Source: Actinostola sp. cb2023 (Eukaryota; Cnidaria; Anthozoa; Actiniaria; Actinostolidae). Taken from it: DNA of 64,000 nt. This document shows positions 52,078-63,774 of this stretch, one piece after another; the first letter of the stretch is position 1; each line of letters starts with the position of its first letter. The position numbers and the translations under genes were made by a program. The DNA lies in contig JAUJYZ010000465.1 in NCBI GenBank assembly GCA_033675265.1, forward strand, positions 36,001 to 100,000, given 5' to 3'. Under the pieces are notes generated by a model. That model made no database searches, was not told the DNA's origin, and saw nothing but the letters and a program-made list of their open reading frames with translations.

Positions 52078-53356
52078 CAGGCACTTTGTCACGAGCCATT
52101 TTGCCTTGAGCCATGATGTTTGATGCTAAAAAAAATTAAGATAATAAAAATGTAGTTAGGTATTTGCTGATAGTTCTACATACTTATAACACAGAAGAAC
52201 GGAGCACTGATGGAGGTAGTGGGTAAAAGGGCGCATCGTCTTCCCCCTGATAGATCACCCTCACTACTGAAGGGGCACGGACGTTTCTACAGAAGAGTAC
52301 ATACCACACTATATTCGGTATCGCACCGAGAAAGACCGGGATTCGAAATTTTCAATATGCAGCCTGCTTTTTTACGGATAGTTTTTTCTTCCTTCGAAAT
52401 ATCGTTGTTTAGGACCATGGAAATAATTGTCGATGACTCTTGCATTACAAATAATAATGATGTAAATCTATTTTGAAGGTAGTCGCACAGCAATTGTATC
52501 TTTTTTCTAAACATTTTGAGTCTAAATTGCTTCAAGCTATATTAAAATATCTCCAAAATGAACAACACCAAATGCTATGAAACTTCGTCATGTATATTCC
52601 AAGGGATAGGCGTCCCGCGCCTATTACTTTGGACGATGAGTTTCATTTTAAATCGATGTTTTGAGCAGTAAAACGTTGACCGATTTCGGATATTATTCAT
52701 TTTGATCATCAGGTATTACAATTATATCACAATTTTACTGTGAAAAACATGATAAAGACAACATTTGTTGAGTTACAATTGATTTTGAAACACTCCATAT
52801 TCAGATAAAATGCTTATATATATTTTCCAAAATACAAGATGGATTTCTTTCAAATTGCCTCAAACAAGTGGTGCCAAGTTTCAAGAAAATCCGTACCTTG
52901 GAATTCGAAAATGCTCCCGCACAAGCGACTGCTCAAAATACTATACTCGTACACATTGTCAGAGCTGCCGTAGAAATTATAAAATAATATATATTTTTTT
53001 GAAGCTTTCATCTGAAAGCTTCATTCATTCAGTTATTTATTTATTTATTTTTTATTAGAAAGAAAACACTTATTCTGAAAGCTTCATATCACTCACAACT
53101 TTAACTCAAAATTCACGCAAATCGGCAGCATATACAACAAACTTGATAAATGGCAAAGTGGTGGAAGTTTATGCCTGTGTATTAAATGAAAAGCCAAAAT
53201 ATTTTATTCTGCGCATATAAATATTTATGTCATTTTTTTCCATAATTTTCAACATGATATAGAGCAACATATTCGAAAACACTTCACCAAGCTTTCAGCG
53301 TGTTCTTTACATACAGTTTGGAGAACTTTGGTAGGTTTTCATTCATTCAAACCCAG

Positions 53357-53387
<31 letters not shown>

Positions 53388-53539
53388 AATTCAGTATTTC
53401 GTAATGATTTGAAACTGCTTTGAAAACCCTCATGCTTAAGCGTACACCGCTGGATGTGTTTTGACATTTTTCAGCTTGGGACTGAATCACGATACTCCAA
53501 TCATGAAATCTTCAATGATAATGTCACTATGGGAGTACA

Positions 53540-53943
53540 AAGGAGGAGATCAGAGGAGGAGAGGGGGAGAGGGGGAGAGGGGGAGGGGAGAGGGGGGGAG
53601 GGAGGGGGAGAGGGGAGAGGAGAAGGAGGGGGAGGGGAGAGGAGAGGGGGAGGGAGGAGGAGGAGGAGGAGGAGAGGAGGAGGGAGGGAGGAGGAGGAGG
53701 GAGAGGGGGAGAGGAGAGGGGAGGAGGAGGAGGAGGAGGAGGAGGAGGGAGGAGGAGGAGGAGGAGGAGGAGGGAGGAGGAGGAGAGGAGGAGGGAGGAG
53801 GAGGAGGAGGGAGGAGGAGGAGGAGGAGGAGGAGGAGAGGGAGGAGGAGAGGGAGGAGGAGGAGGAGGAGGAGGAGGAGGAGGAGGAGGAGGAGGAGGAG
53901 GAGGAGGAGGAGGAGGAGGAGGAGGAGGAGGAGGGAGGGGACT
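53540..53943 (+). repeat. Polypurine tract (GGA)n/(GGGGA)n, about 400 bp
   Basis: Pure A/G on the plus strand, passing from GGGGGAGA-type to perfect (GGA)n at the right end. Two long frames (Glu/Gly or Arg/Gly) only reflect the repeat. Confidence 0.97.
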
Positions 53944-54097
53944 GAGGAGAGAAAGACGCGACGACGTTTCTGTTACGTCATCACCGCTCAGCCAATTAGT
54001 ATTTTACATTCATATTCTGAATGTAGAATTCAAACCAACAAAGGCAGCCTGCAGGCTTTCCGACCTCTCCTATCCCCCTTTCTCTTCCTAGTCCCTC

Positions 54098-54965
54098 TCC
54101 CCAGTCCCCTCCAGCCTCCAACTCCCCCCGGCTTTCCCCTCCCCTTCTCCCCTCTTCCTCCCGGTTCTAGAGAGCCTGGCTACACAGGCTAATTCATGAG
54201 GGACAAAGTGAACCATTACAGCATCTTCATCTTCAACTGGTATTCGTCTCCCGAGTCCTGGAGTCAGGTTAGAATGGACTATGACAGAAGGCTTTGCTAA
54301 ATGACTGTGATCAGGATTCGTGAATGGGCGTTCTTTTGGACGTCTTGGCCGTGACGAAGAGTTGGTCCTGCGAAAAAGCAACTTGCCCAATCTAGTATTT
54401 TTGAAATTATTCATCCTTCTTTGAAGAGTTGGAAAACTGGCTTTAGCACCCACAGTGGAGTCCTTGGTTTTACAGCCAGACAGCCTTGTCGTTCCAATGA
54501 TTAAGTATGGTTAATGACTTACCGGTTGCTATGGTAATATATAAATATCGACGAAAGTCTTAAGATAAAAAATATTAACCAATGGATATCATTCAGTTGA
54601 CGTCATGAAACAGGGAGTGAATGAGATATTAAAAAAAGCGTCAAACCTTGATCACGAAATGAGTAGTTGCTATGGCAATTTCCAAATATTGACGAGAGAC
54701 GAGTCAAATTGGAAACAATTTAGAGTTTAGTAAGAAAGAGAGAGAGAGAGACACACACACAGAGACAGAGAGCGAGAAAATAAAAGAGGAAAATAAACGG
54801 TGCCCACACCGAATATCGATCCCGGGTCCAGGGGATTGCGCCTCAGTGATCACCCCAGTCCCCTCTCCCCAGTCCCCTCCAGCCTCCTCCTCCCCCCTTT
54901 CCCCTCCCCTCTCCCCTCTTCCTCCGGCCCTAGAGAGCCTGGCTAGACAGGCTAATTCATGAGGG
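54098..54965. repeat. Direct repeats of about 100 bp around the first small-ORF cassette
   Basis: 'ccagtcccctccagcctcc' to 'ctagagagcctggcta', then 'acaggctaattcatgaggga', occurs at 54098-54197 and again at 54880-54965. The cassette (54193-54870) lies between them. Confidence 0.7.
54198..54416 (-). CDS. Small-ORF cassette, copy C (3' end replaced)
   Basis: The frame MNNFKNTRLGKLLF to AVMVHFV matches copies A and B over about 72 residues. Changes are six amino-acid replacements, one inserted Arg codon and two silent changes. The match ends exactly after HFV, where 'gagggac' repeat sequence begins, so the last 27 residues seen in A and B are missing. Upstream the CRE-like TGACGTCA and 'gttgctatggcaat' are kept. 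Function unknown. The replacement pattern does not itself show purifying selection. Confidence 0.45.
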
Positions 54966-55077
54966 ACATTTAGTCTAAATTTCCCTCATTACTATTCATG
55001 AGCGATAATTGACTGAGGGCTTTCGCGGGGGATCAGTGCTCGATGTTAAATGTCCCAACCGAGGTGATCATGGTATT
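54950..55077. mobile_element. Short relative of the TAATACCATGATCACC element
   Basis: CCGAGGTGATCATGGTATTA ends at 55077. The palindromic core ATGAGGGACATTTAGTCTAA and TCCCTCAT lies at its left. It is the reverse orientation of the left end at 13848 and shares the 'tttcgcg' section. Confidence 0.65.
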
Positions 55078-55276
55078 ACGGGAGTAAAGCTAAGATTCAA
55101 CTGATCTATCTGTTAACTAGAAATAATAATAAATAAATAAAGTGATCACAATCAGTAGGGCCATATACAGTATTTATTTCACATTCATACGATGAAATAC
55201 AAAGCTAACTTTACGTATACACGTGCATACCATTAAATATTATTATTATTATTATTATTATTACTATTATTATTAC

Positions 55277-55309
<33 letters not shown>

Positions 55310-55311
55310 TC

Positions 55312-55345
<34 letters not shown>

Positions 55346-55606
55346 TTTAATTATTATTATTATTATTATTATTATTACTCTTATTATTATTACTATTATT
55401 ACTATTATTATTATTATTATTATTGTGGAGTCGAAATCGGGTAAATTCTGTGGTATTTGAAACATACAATATAATACTGATCAAAAGATATCTTCAAAGA
55501 CTTTACAAATGGTATGAAAGTAAATTCACCTGATTACAATCGACAATTCATACCTATACATGTATAAAGATTTTATCTCATTTTCTTTGCAGTCAGTTCA
55601 TTTCTT

Positions 55607-55903
55607 CTACCATTTTCCCCCCATTTTCTTTGCAACATCTTGTTCACATTTGTAGGCCAAATGAATGCGATGTTCAACCTCCCTCTCGAAGACAAAGTGA
55701 ACCATTACAGCATCTTCATCGTCAACTGATATTCGTCGCCCGAGTCCTGGAGTCAGGTTAGTATGGACTATGACAGCAGGCTTTGCTAAATGACTGTGAT
55801 CAGGATTCGTGAATGGGCGTTCTTTTGGACGTCTTGGTGACGAAGAGTTGGTCCTGCCAAAAAGAAACTTGCCCAATCTAGTGTTTTTGAAATTATTCAT
55901 CCT
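55607..55903 (-). CDS. Small-ORF cassette, copy A: unrecognised protein of about 98 residues
   Basis: From the ATG near 55903 (MNNFKNTRLGKFLFGRTNSS) to the stop at 55607. The frame is also open upstream to 55981. Basic N-terminal half (SSSPRRPKERPF), acidic DDED before AVMVHFV, and a helical charged tail ending KKMGGKW. No domain recognised. Just upstream on the coding strand are TATAAAA (about 55960), ATTGG/CCAAT, TGACGTCA (about 55998) and ATTGCCATAGCAACC (about 56058), a plausible promoter order. The protein is identical in copy B. It could be a real short gene, or the 3' exon of the gene whose first exon lies at 57639. Confidence 0.45.
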   Translation of the reverse strand, partial: RMNNFKNTRLGKFLFGRTNSSSPRRPKERPFTNPDHSHLAKPAVIVHTNLTPGLGRRISVDDEDAVMVHFVFEREVEHRIHLAYKCEQDVAKKMGGKW

Positions 55904-56117
55904 TCTTTGAAGAGTTGGAAAACTGGCTTTAGCACCCACAGTGGAGTCCTTGGTTTTATAGCGAGTAATATAATTAACCAATGAAAATCATCCATTTGAC
56001 GTCATGAAACACGGAGTGTTTGAGATAAGCGTCAAACTTTGATCGCGAAATGACTGGTTGCTATGGCAATTTACAAATATTGACGAGAGACGTGTCAAAA
56101 ACAATTAAGAGTCTAGT

Positions 56118-56150
<33 letters not shown>

Positions 56151-57113
56151 CAAATAAAAGAGAAAAATATCGATCCCGGGTCCAGGGGATTGCGCCTTAG
56201 TGATCTTCCCAGTCCCCTCTCCCCGGTCCCCTCCAGCCTCCTCCTCCCCCCTTATGCCAATTGGGTCGATCGATACTATTAGAGTAAAACAATAGAAACA
56301 AAACAATAGAACAAGTAGACAATAGTAGATAATGAATTCTATTGTTTGTATTATCCAATCACAACAAGTCTTCAGAGCTTCTGCGTGTCACCTAAATTTA
56401 TCCTCGAAAAATTCGCAAAAATGGTAGAAAATAACGCTTTTTCATGGCTAAAGCCCATGCAAAATGAGCAAAATTGGTCGAAAACGGCGATTTTTGATGG
56501 ATTGTAGCCCATGCAGAATGCGCAAAAATGGTCCAATATGACGCTTTTTGATGAACTATTTGCAAACTGCGCAAAAACGGCTCAAAAAGACGATTTTTGA
56601 TGAACCACAGTCCGCGCAAAATGCACAAAAACGGCTCAAAAAGATATATGTGACCAAATTGCAGTAGGCAAATAAACCAAATTCAACAATCAATTGTCAA
56701 CCCGCAATGAATATCTTGCCAACCATGTCGGGCTAAACACATTCTATTGCTGCACATGTCAGCTCTGTGGCCAGAGACATGCATAAGCACTCGTTTTATC
56801 AGCTCTGTGATCCATAGAAAACTGAAGAGAAGATATATACTCGTCATCTCTGTGACCAACGGTCATGCAGTAAACAACTTGCCAACCCTGTGACTAAACA
56901 CATTCTATTGCTACACGTGCCAGCTCTGTGGCCATAGACATGCATAAGCACTCGTTTTATCAGCTCTGTGATCCATAGAAAACTGAAGAGAAGATATATA
57001 CTCGTCATCTCTGTGACCAACACACATGCAGTAGGCAAATAAACCAAATTCAACAATCAATTGTTAACCCGCAATGAATATCTTGCCAACCCTGTGGTTA
57101 ATATAAATAACTG

Positions 57114-57232
<119 letters not shown>

Positions 57233-57638
57233 TTATTATATACAAGCCTAGACAAGTCGGTTCTAAGCGCTGATTACAATAAAAAGTAAAATATGAAAAA
57301 ATATAAACACATTCTATTGCTACACGTGCTCCAGTTCTGTGGCCAAAAGGAATGCATAAGCATAAGCACATTTTATCAACTCATTTTATCATCATCTCTG
57401 TGACCATTACGCGTTGTAAACCCCTGAAAAACTGTTCTAGGCAATTAGAATAAACATAAACTAAGAAACAATCGGCTAAACGAGGGACGTCGGTCGAGTA
57501 AATCTCGTACTGCCATCCCTGTGGCCTGCTAAAATCTAGTTGTACCGCTAATAAACGAAAACACGTCAAGGCTATATAGCAAAACCTGACTAGAAAACGA
57601 AATAAAGGCTAGAGAACGTTTCGTATACAGAATATCAC

Positions 57639-57698
57639 CTGGTGGTCATGCTGAGCAGCTCGTTTGGCAGTTGACTGCATGAGATGGACGCCGAGCAT
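57639..57698 (-). CDS. Possible first coding exon, copy A
   Basis: ATG at 57698 opens 20 codons (MLGVHLMQSTAKRAAQHDHQ) ending at CAG/GTGATA. TATATAA lies upstream on the minus strand at 57915-57921. A longer overlapping Lys/Ser-rich frame (57646-57837) lacks an ATG in this copy. The next exon is not identified. Confidence 0.3.
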
Positions 57699-57906
57699 AG
57701 AAGGATTGTGAGGCTGGTTTCTTGACAGTAGATTTACCAGCGACATGAGTGGTGCGAATTGAAGCTTGTTTCACTTTTTGAGCAGCACCAGAAAGAGATC
57801 CAGGCGAAGGCTGGGCGATGTTCTTCTCAGTGTACAAACGGGTTAGACATGCTGCCTGTACGACTGCCTGTACGACTCCTCGTGTAAAGTGGGCTAATTT
57901 GTATGC

Positions 57907-58958
57907 ATGCTAGCTTATATAGTGGGAAAGACCGCTGAAAATAGCGATAAATAGCAGATAGAAGGCCACGAGGCGCGTAGCGCCGAGTGGCCCTTCTATC
58001 AATGCGAGGCGCTCTAAATTCCATAAATCACGAGTGTTTATTCTCTAACCGTTTTAGAATATAGTCATACTCACGAGAGTATTCTGTGGCTGCATGTCAG
58101 TTGCTTTCCCAAAGGAATACTGATTTCAAATGCAAATACGCTTATGCAAAGCTGTTCAGTTGTGTGTGACTTCAGTGGAGTGAAGATGAATATCCGATGG
58201 CTAGCTTGAGGCTTTTAAATACGAAGCTTGCAACGCTAGAAATCACCGGTATTTGTTGTGGAAATGAAGAACGAAATTGAAAAATGAGAGAAATAATGGA
58301 CACCAATGAAAGAAAACTCAAGCACGATGTGGACATTTAATATATTGAAAGATTGGGCTAACTGATCGCAATAATCATACGGAGAACTTGGATGACTGAT
58401 GAATATCCGTACATCGATCTACACTTCTTGTAGAACATGGCCGGAGAAACTCGTTTGTGATTTCATTTTGAACAGTAAGTGACTCGCTACGTTTCTTTAG
58501 TGTTTAGCATAGCCCGGGTTATGATCTGTATTTCTCATGTATCAGTAATCATGTATAAATCTAATTACTGTCGAGATTAAACTAAGATTGCATTAGAATA
58601 TGTTTTGTATATAGTTTAGTATACGTTATATATTAGAGTGCAAATATTATATCCGTGAAATAAGAGCCAACGACAACAATGATAAAGCATTTGGTGCTAT
58701 TTATTAGTACTATTTAGTTAGTTAACTATTTCATGGATATAATATTTGCATTCTAGTATTCTCTAAGTTAGTCATTAGTATTCCCTATATAGAGAATACT
58801 AATAAGGCTTTGTAACAAAAGAAAACAAAGAGCTTTATTAGTATTCTCTATATAGAGAATACTAATGAGTCCATTGTTAAATCCCTATTAGTTACTTTAT
58901 GAGAAATAGAGCGCACAAATGCTGCGCGCTGATTGGTCGAGTGAGTATGACTATATTC
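57907..58958. other. Spacer between the two duplicated units: palindromic repeats
   Basis: 'agaatatagtcatactcac' at about 58052 recurs inverted at about 58940. An inverted repeat of about 125 bp lies at 58632-58756 ('tgcaaatattatatcc'). The perfect palindrome AGTATTCTCTATATAGAGAA plus TACT occurs at about 58848-58866, with a near copy at about 58785-58803. No gene recognised. Confidence 0.6.
57915..57921 (-). promoter_or_regulatory. TATA box for minus-strand transcription, copy A
   Basis: TATATAA on the minus strand, about 9 bp outside the end of the duplicated unit. In copy B the matching place is occupied by the transposon starting at 61794. Confidence 0.45.
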
Positions 58959-59119
58959 TAACTAGAAATAATAATAAATAAATAAAGTGATCACAATCAG
59001 TAGGGCCATATACAGTATTTATTTCACATTCATACGATGAAATACAAAGCTAACTTTACGTATACACGTGCATACCATTAAAATATTATTATTATTATTA
59101 TTATTACTATTATTATTAC

Positions 59120-59152
<33 letters not shown>

Positions 59153-59154
59153 TC

Positions 59155-59188
<34 letters not shown>

Positions 59189-59451
59189 TTTAATTATTAT
59201 TATTATTATTATTATTATTACTCTTATTATTATTACTATTATTACTATTATTATTATTATTATTATTGTGGAGTCGAAATCGGGTAAATTCTGTGGTATT
59301 TGAAACATACAATATAATACTGATCAAAAGATATCTTCAAAGACTTTACAAATATGGTATGAAAGTAAATTCACCTGATTACAATCGACAATTCATACCT
59401 ATACATGTATAAAGATTTTATCTCATTTTCTTTGCAGTCAGTTCATTTCTT

Positions 59452-59748
59452 CTACCATTTCCCCCCCATTTTCTTTGCAACATCTTGTTCACATTTGTAG
59501 GCCAAATGAATGCGATGTTCAACCTCCCTCTCGAAGACAAAGTGAACCATTACAGCATCTTCATCGTCAACTGATATTCGTCGCCCGAGTCCTGGAGTCA
59601 GGTTAGTATGGACTATGACAGCAGGCTTTGCTAAATGACTGTGATCAGGATTCGTGAATGGGCGTTCTTTTGGACGTCTTGGTGACGAAGAGTTGGTCCT
59701 GCCAAAAAGAAACTTGCCCAATCTAGTGTTTTTGAAATTATTCATCCT
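59452..59748 (-). CDS. Small-ORF cassette, copy B
   Basis: Encodes the same protein as copy A, with the same upstream TATAAAA, CCAAT, TGACGTCA and GTTGCTATGGCAA-type motifs. Identity over coding and non-coding parts alike shows that the duplication is recent, so identity is not evidence of selection. Confidence 0.45.
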   Translation of the reverse strand, partial: RMNNFKNTRLGKFLFGRTNSSSPRRPKERPFTNPDHSHLAKPAVIVHTNLTPGLGRRISVDDEDAVMVHFVFEREVEHRIHLAYKCEQDVAKKMGGKW

Positions 59749-59962
59749 TCTTTGAAGAGTTGGAAAACTGGCTTTAGCACCCACAGTGGAGTCCTTGGTT
59801 TTATAGCGAGTAATATAATTAACCAATGAAAATCATCCATTTGACGTCATGAAACACGGAGTGTTTGAGATAAGCGTCAAACTTTGATCGCGAAATGACT
59901 GGTTGCTATGGCAATTTACAAATATTGACGAGAGACGTGTCAAAAACAATTAAGAGTCTAGT

Positions 59963-59998
<36 letters not shown>

Positions 59999-60959
59999 AA
60001 ATAAAAGAGAAAAATATCGATCCCGGGTCCAGGGGATTGCGCCTTAGTGATCTTCCCAGTCCCCTCTCCCCGGTCCACTCCAGCCTCCTCCTCCCCCCTT
60101 ATGCCAATTGGGTCGATCGATACTATTAGAGTAAAACAATAGAAACAAAACAATAGAACAAGTAGACAATAGTAGATAATGAATTCTATTGTTTGTATTA
60201 TCCAATCACAACAAGTCTTCAGAGCTTCTGCGTGTCACCTAAATTTATCCTCGAAAAATTCGCAAAAATGGTAGAAAATAACGCTTTTTCATGGCTAAAG
60301 CCCATGCAAAATGAGCAAAATTGGTCGAAAACGGCGATTTTTGATGGATTGTAGCCCATGCAGAATGCGCAAAAATGGTCCAAAATGACGCTTTTTGATG
60401 AACTATTTGCAAAATGCGCAAAAACGGCTCAAAAAGACGATTTTTGATGAACCACAGTCCGCGCAAAATGCACAAAAACGGCTCAAAAAGATATATGTGA
60501 CCAAATTGCAGTAGGCAAATAAACCAAATTCAACAATCAATTGTCAATCCGCAATGAATATCTTGCCAACCATGTCGGGCTAAACACATTCTATTGCTGC
60601 ACATGTCAGCTCTGTGGCCAGAGACATGCATAAGCACTCGTTTTATCAGCTCTGTGATCCATAGAAAACTGAAGAGAAGATATATACTCGTCATCTCTGT
60701 GACCAACGGTCATGCAGTAAACAACTTGCCAACCCTGTGACTAAACACATTCTATTGCTACACGTGCCAGCTCTGTGGCCATAGACATGCATAAGCACTC
60801 GTTTTATCAGCTCTGTGATCCATAGAAAACTGAAGAGAAGATATATACTCGTCATCTCTGTGACCAACACACATGCAGTAGGCAAATAAACCAAATTCAA
60901 CAATCAATTGTTAACCCGCAATGAATATCTTGCCAACCCTGTGGTTAATATAAATAACT

Positions 60960-61133
<174 letters not shown>

Positions 61134-62499
61134 TTATAAAGCGCCTATACAAGTCGGTTCTAAGCGCTGATTACAATAAAAAGTAAAATATGAAAAAATA
61201 TAAACACATTCTATTGCTACACGTGTGCTCCAGTTCTGTGGCCAAAAGGAATGCATAAGCATAAGCACATTTTATCAACTCATTTTATCATCATCTCTGT
61301 GACCATTACGCGTTGTAAACCCCTGAAAAACTGTTCTAGGCAATTAGAATAAACATAAACTAAGAAACAATCGCCTAAACGAGGGACGTCGGTCGAGTAA
61401 ATCTCGTACTGCCATCCCTGTGGCCTGCTAAAATCTAGTTGTACCGCTAATAAACGAAAACACGTCAAGACTATATAGCAAAACCTGACTAGAAAACGAA
61501 ATAAAGGCTAGAGAACGTTTCGTATACAGAATATCACCTGGTGGTCATGCTGAGCAGCTCGTTTGGCAGTTGACTGCATGAGATGGACGCCGAGCATAGA
61601 AGGATTGTGAGGCTGGTTTCTTGACAGTAGATTTACCAGCGACATGAGTGGTGCGAATTGAAGCTTGTTTCACTTTTTGAGCAGCACCAGCAAGAGATCC
61701 AGGCGAAGACTGGGCGATGTTCTTCTCAGTGTTCAAACGGGTTAGACATGCTGCCTGTACGACTCCTCGTGTAAAGTGGGCTAATTTGTATGCCATCGCC
61801 AGAAATTCCGGTCATTCTGAGCCGGAAGTGACGCAACGGTTTTCATTTGGAAGTATGACTTCGAGTGTCAGTCAAATTCGCTCCTAAACACGTTCAAGAA
61901 GGCTGCTTTAGTGAATTAAACACCATTCGAATTGAAAACAACTAGCAAACTGTATGTGTAAGGTATATTTAGAGCTCAATATTATCGAATAAATATTTTA
62001 GAAGCGAAATACTGGCTCATGTCGACGAAATCAATGAATAGCACAGGGAGCCCAAGCGCCCTCAGGCCCGGACTCGGAGAAATCAAACCAATTTCGACGG
62101 TATGCCTGTGCTTTAACAGCTATCCCATGGATCTTTACGGCAAATGAAAGATGGATGTCTGAGCTTTAGTTTGATGCCAAACATGCAGCAGTTCGGTTAA
62201 AATGTCCAAGTTTCAAGGTTCATTACTTCACAAGATGACTCTATTACAACTCCCAAAAAGTGTAAAGTTTGAAGTCAAAAAGGAAAGGTTTATAGAGCAG
62301 TAAACCAGTTCAATTTAATGGATCTAGAAGAACTAATATGTCTATTATACGAATCCACCTGGGAAAATTTGATGGAGCAATGGATTATCTTGCAATCCGG
62401 CCAAGACTCACATCGGTTGAACCGATTGATGACCAATTTGTCAATGATTTGGTGATCATGTATGTCGCTTTGCGTGAGAATTGTAGTATTATAGAAAAC

Positions 62500-63774
62500 C
62501 AAGAGAAAATGAGGTAAGAGAAGGAATATCTGGTATTGGGCTCTTGACCCATCATGTGCCCCGTTAATTCTATTTTTAGAATCAATCTATCTTTAGAACG
62601 GAACGTGATTGGCCAGATCATATAAGGCGAGGTCGCGCAGGCCGTTACGCACGGCTTTGATATGAAAAGTCAAAATTGAGCGAAGTGAGCGAAGAAAATC
62701 TTCTCAACTTTCTCGAGCATTTTACAAATTTTTACTTCGAAAACTCAATAAAGGATTTTACCAAATTATCCTTTTGGGATTTGACTGAAATTGTTGTGAA
62801 TTTGGGACACTTGAGACGATTCTAAATAGAGGAAAACAGCTTCAGTTTGCCATGTCCTTCGACAGAGAAAACCGATATTAAAAAGTGCAAGGAGTCGTCA
62901 GTTTGTTGTAGCCGGCGTCTTGTAGGACTGCAGATGGTTGAATTAAATTTTCATGTCCACAATATGGCTGGTGCTTCAAGGTTTTGGTGATGTTGGCTCT
63001 TGTAAAGTTTCCTTCGTGTTTTCCAACATGAGAATAACGCTTGGACTTCGTAATTGTTGAATACAAGTGCCGGTAAGACCACATTAACTTTAGAGTTTGT
63101 TTTCGTGACTTGCTTTGACTTTGATCGTAATTGTGTAGTTTATATTTGTAGCACCTTAATTTTGCTCAATTCGCCTGAGTATTCGTAAAATCCTTCAATG
63201 AGTCTTATACCCCGTTCACACCAAGGCTTAAACATGGTTTAAGGTGGTTTAACTAAACGGGTTTAGGAAATTATCTACAAACGCCATGCATTGCACAGTA
63301 GAAATTCCAGGTAGTTTCAATTGATTCTTGTGAAATCAAATGCCCTCGAATTAGAGAAGCGAGAATAAACTCAGTTTAACTAAACAAGGTTTGGTGTGAA
63401 CGGGGTATTAGAGAATTTTAAAATTGTGGCCTTTTCTCAGAGAGTTGACGATATTGTTTCGCTCAGTTTTGTATTTGTATTCAGTGCAGACTTTGCATGT
63501 AAACATCATAGAAATCGTGCGACCACTGCTTTGTTATCTTGGAGCAGAAGCTGTGTAGTCTTTTGCTTTTCTCTTTAATGGCAAAAAATAAAAAGTTTTT
63601 GAAAGGAAAAACCAAGGTAAGGTCGGTAAGGTTGAGTATTTTAAAATTCTACAAGTCAAGAGTGGTTGCGCGTGCATGGTAACTAAAGCTAAAAATAGCT
63701 TCGATCTAAAAATAGAATTAACGGGGCACATGATGGGGTACCAGGGATTCCTTCTCTTACCTCATTTTCTCTTG
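62500..63774. mobile_element. 1275-bp insertion with AGAAAAC target duplication
   Basis: The ends CAAGAGAAAATGAGGTAAGA and the complement match over about 35 bp, and again over CATCATGTGCCCCGTTAATT further in. AGAAAAC at 62493-62499 is repeated at 63775-63781. The paralogous site near 15773 has one copy and no insert. A 7-bp duplication (7 of 8 if one more base is counted) hints at a hAT- or P-like source. No transposase seen. Confidence 0.88.
63208..63407. mobile_element. 200-bp MITE with TACCCCGTTCACACCAA ends and TTA duplication
   Basis: The left TACCCCGTTCACACCAA and right complement are perfect. TTA lies at 63205-63207 and 63408-63410. Inner 'ggtttaa/tttaact' motifs are also inverted. 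A 3-bp TTA duplication fits PIF/Harbinger-type elements. It is nested inside the 1275-bp insertion. Confidence 0.85.

Larger units (their letters stand above)
47790..54087. other. Intergenic region: MITEs, G-run and polypurine tracts
   Basis: Contains MITE-like elements at 48314-48472, 49238-49425 and 51614-52077. A 'ggctactcccctatatatgc' repeat occurs at 48830-48985 and again inside 51614-52077. Also present are a G24 run (48828-48852), polypurine tracts at 50331-50385, 50876-51022 and 53540-53943, and (CTA)n near 53360-53383. No exon is recognised. Confidence 0.55.

Noticed and set aside
53454..54192. 163- and 243-codon Glu/Gly and Arg-rich frames
   Set aside because: Translations of the polypurine tract.
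56398..56628. 76-codon minus-strand frame with FAHFAW repeats (also at 60245)
   Set aside because: Follows a 57-bp degenerate repeat; no sign of a gene.
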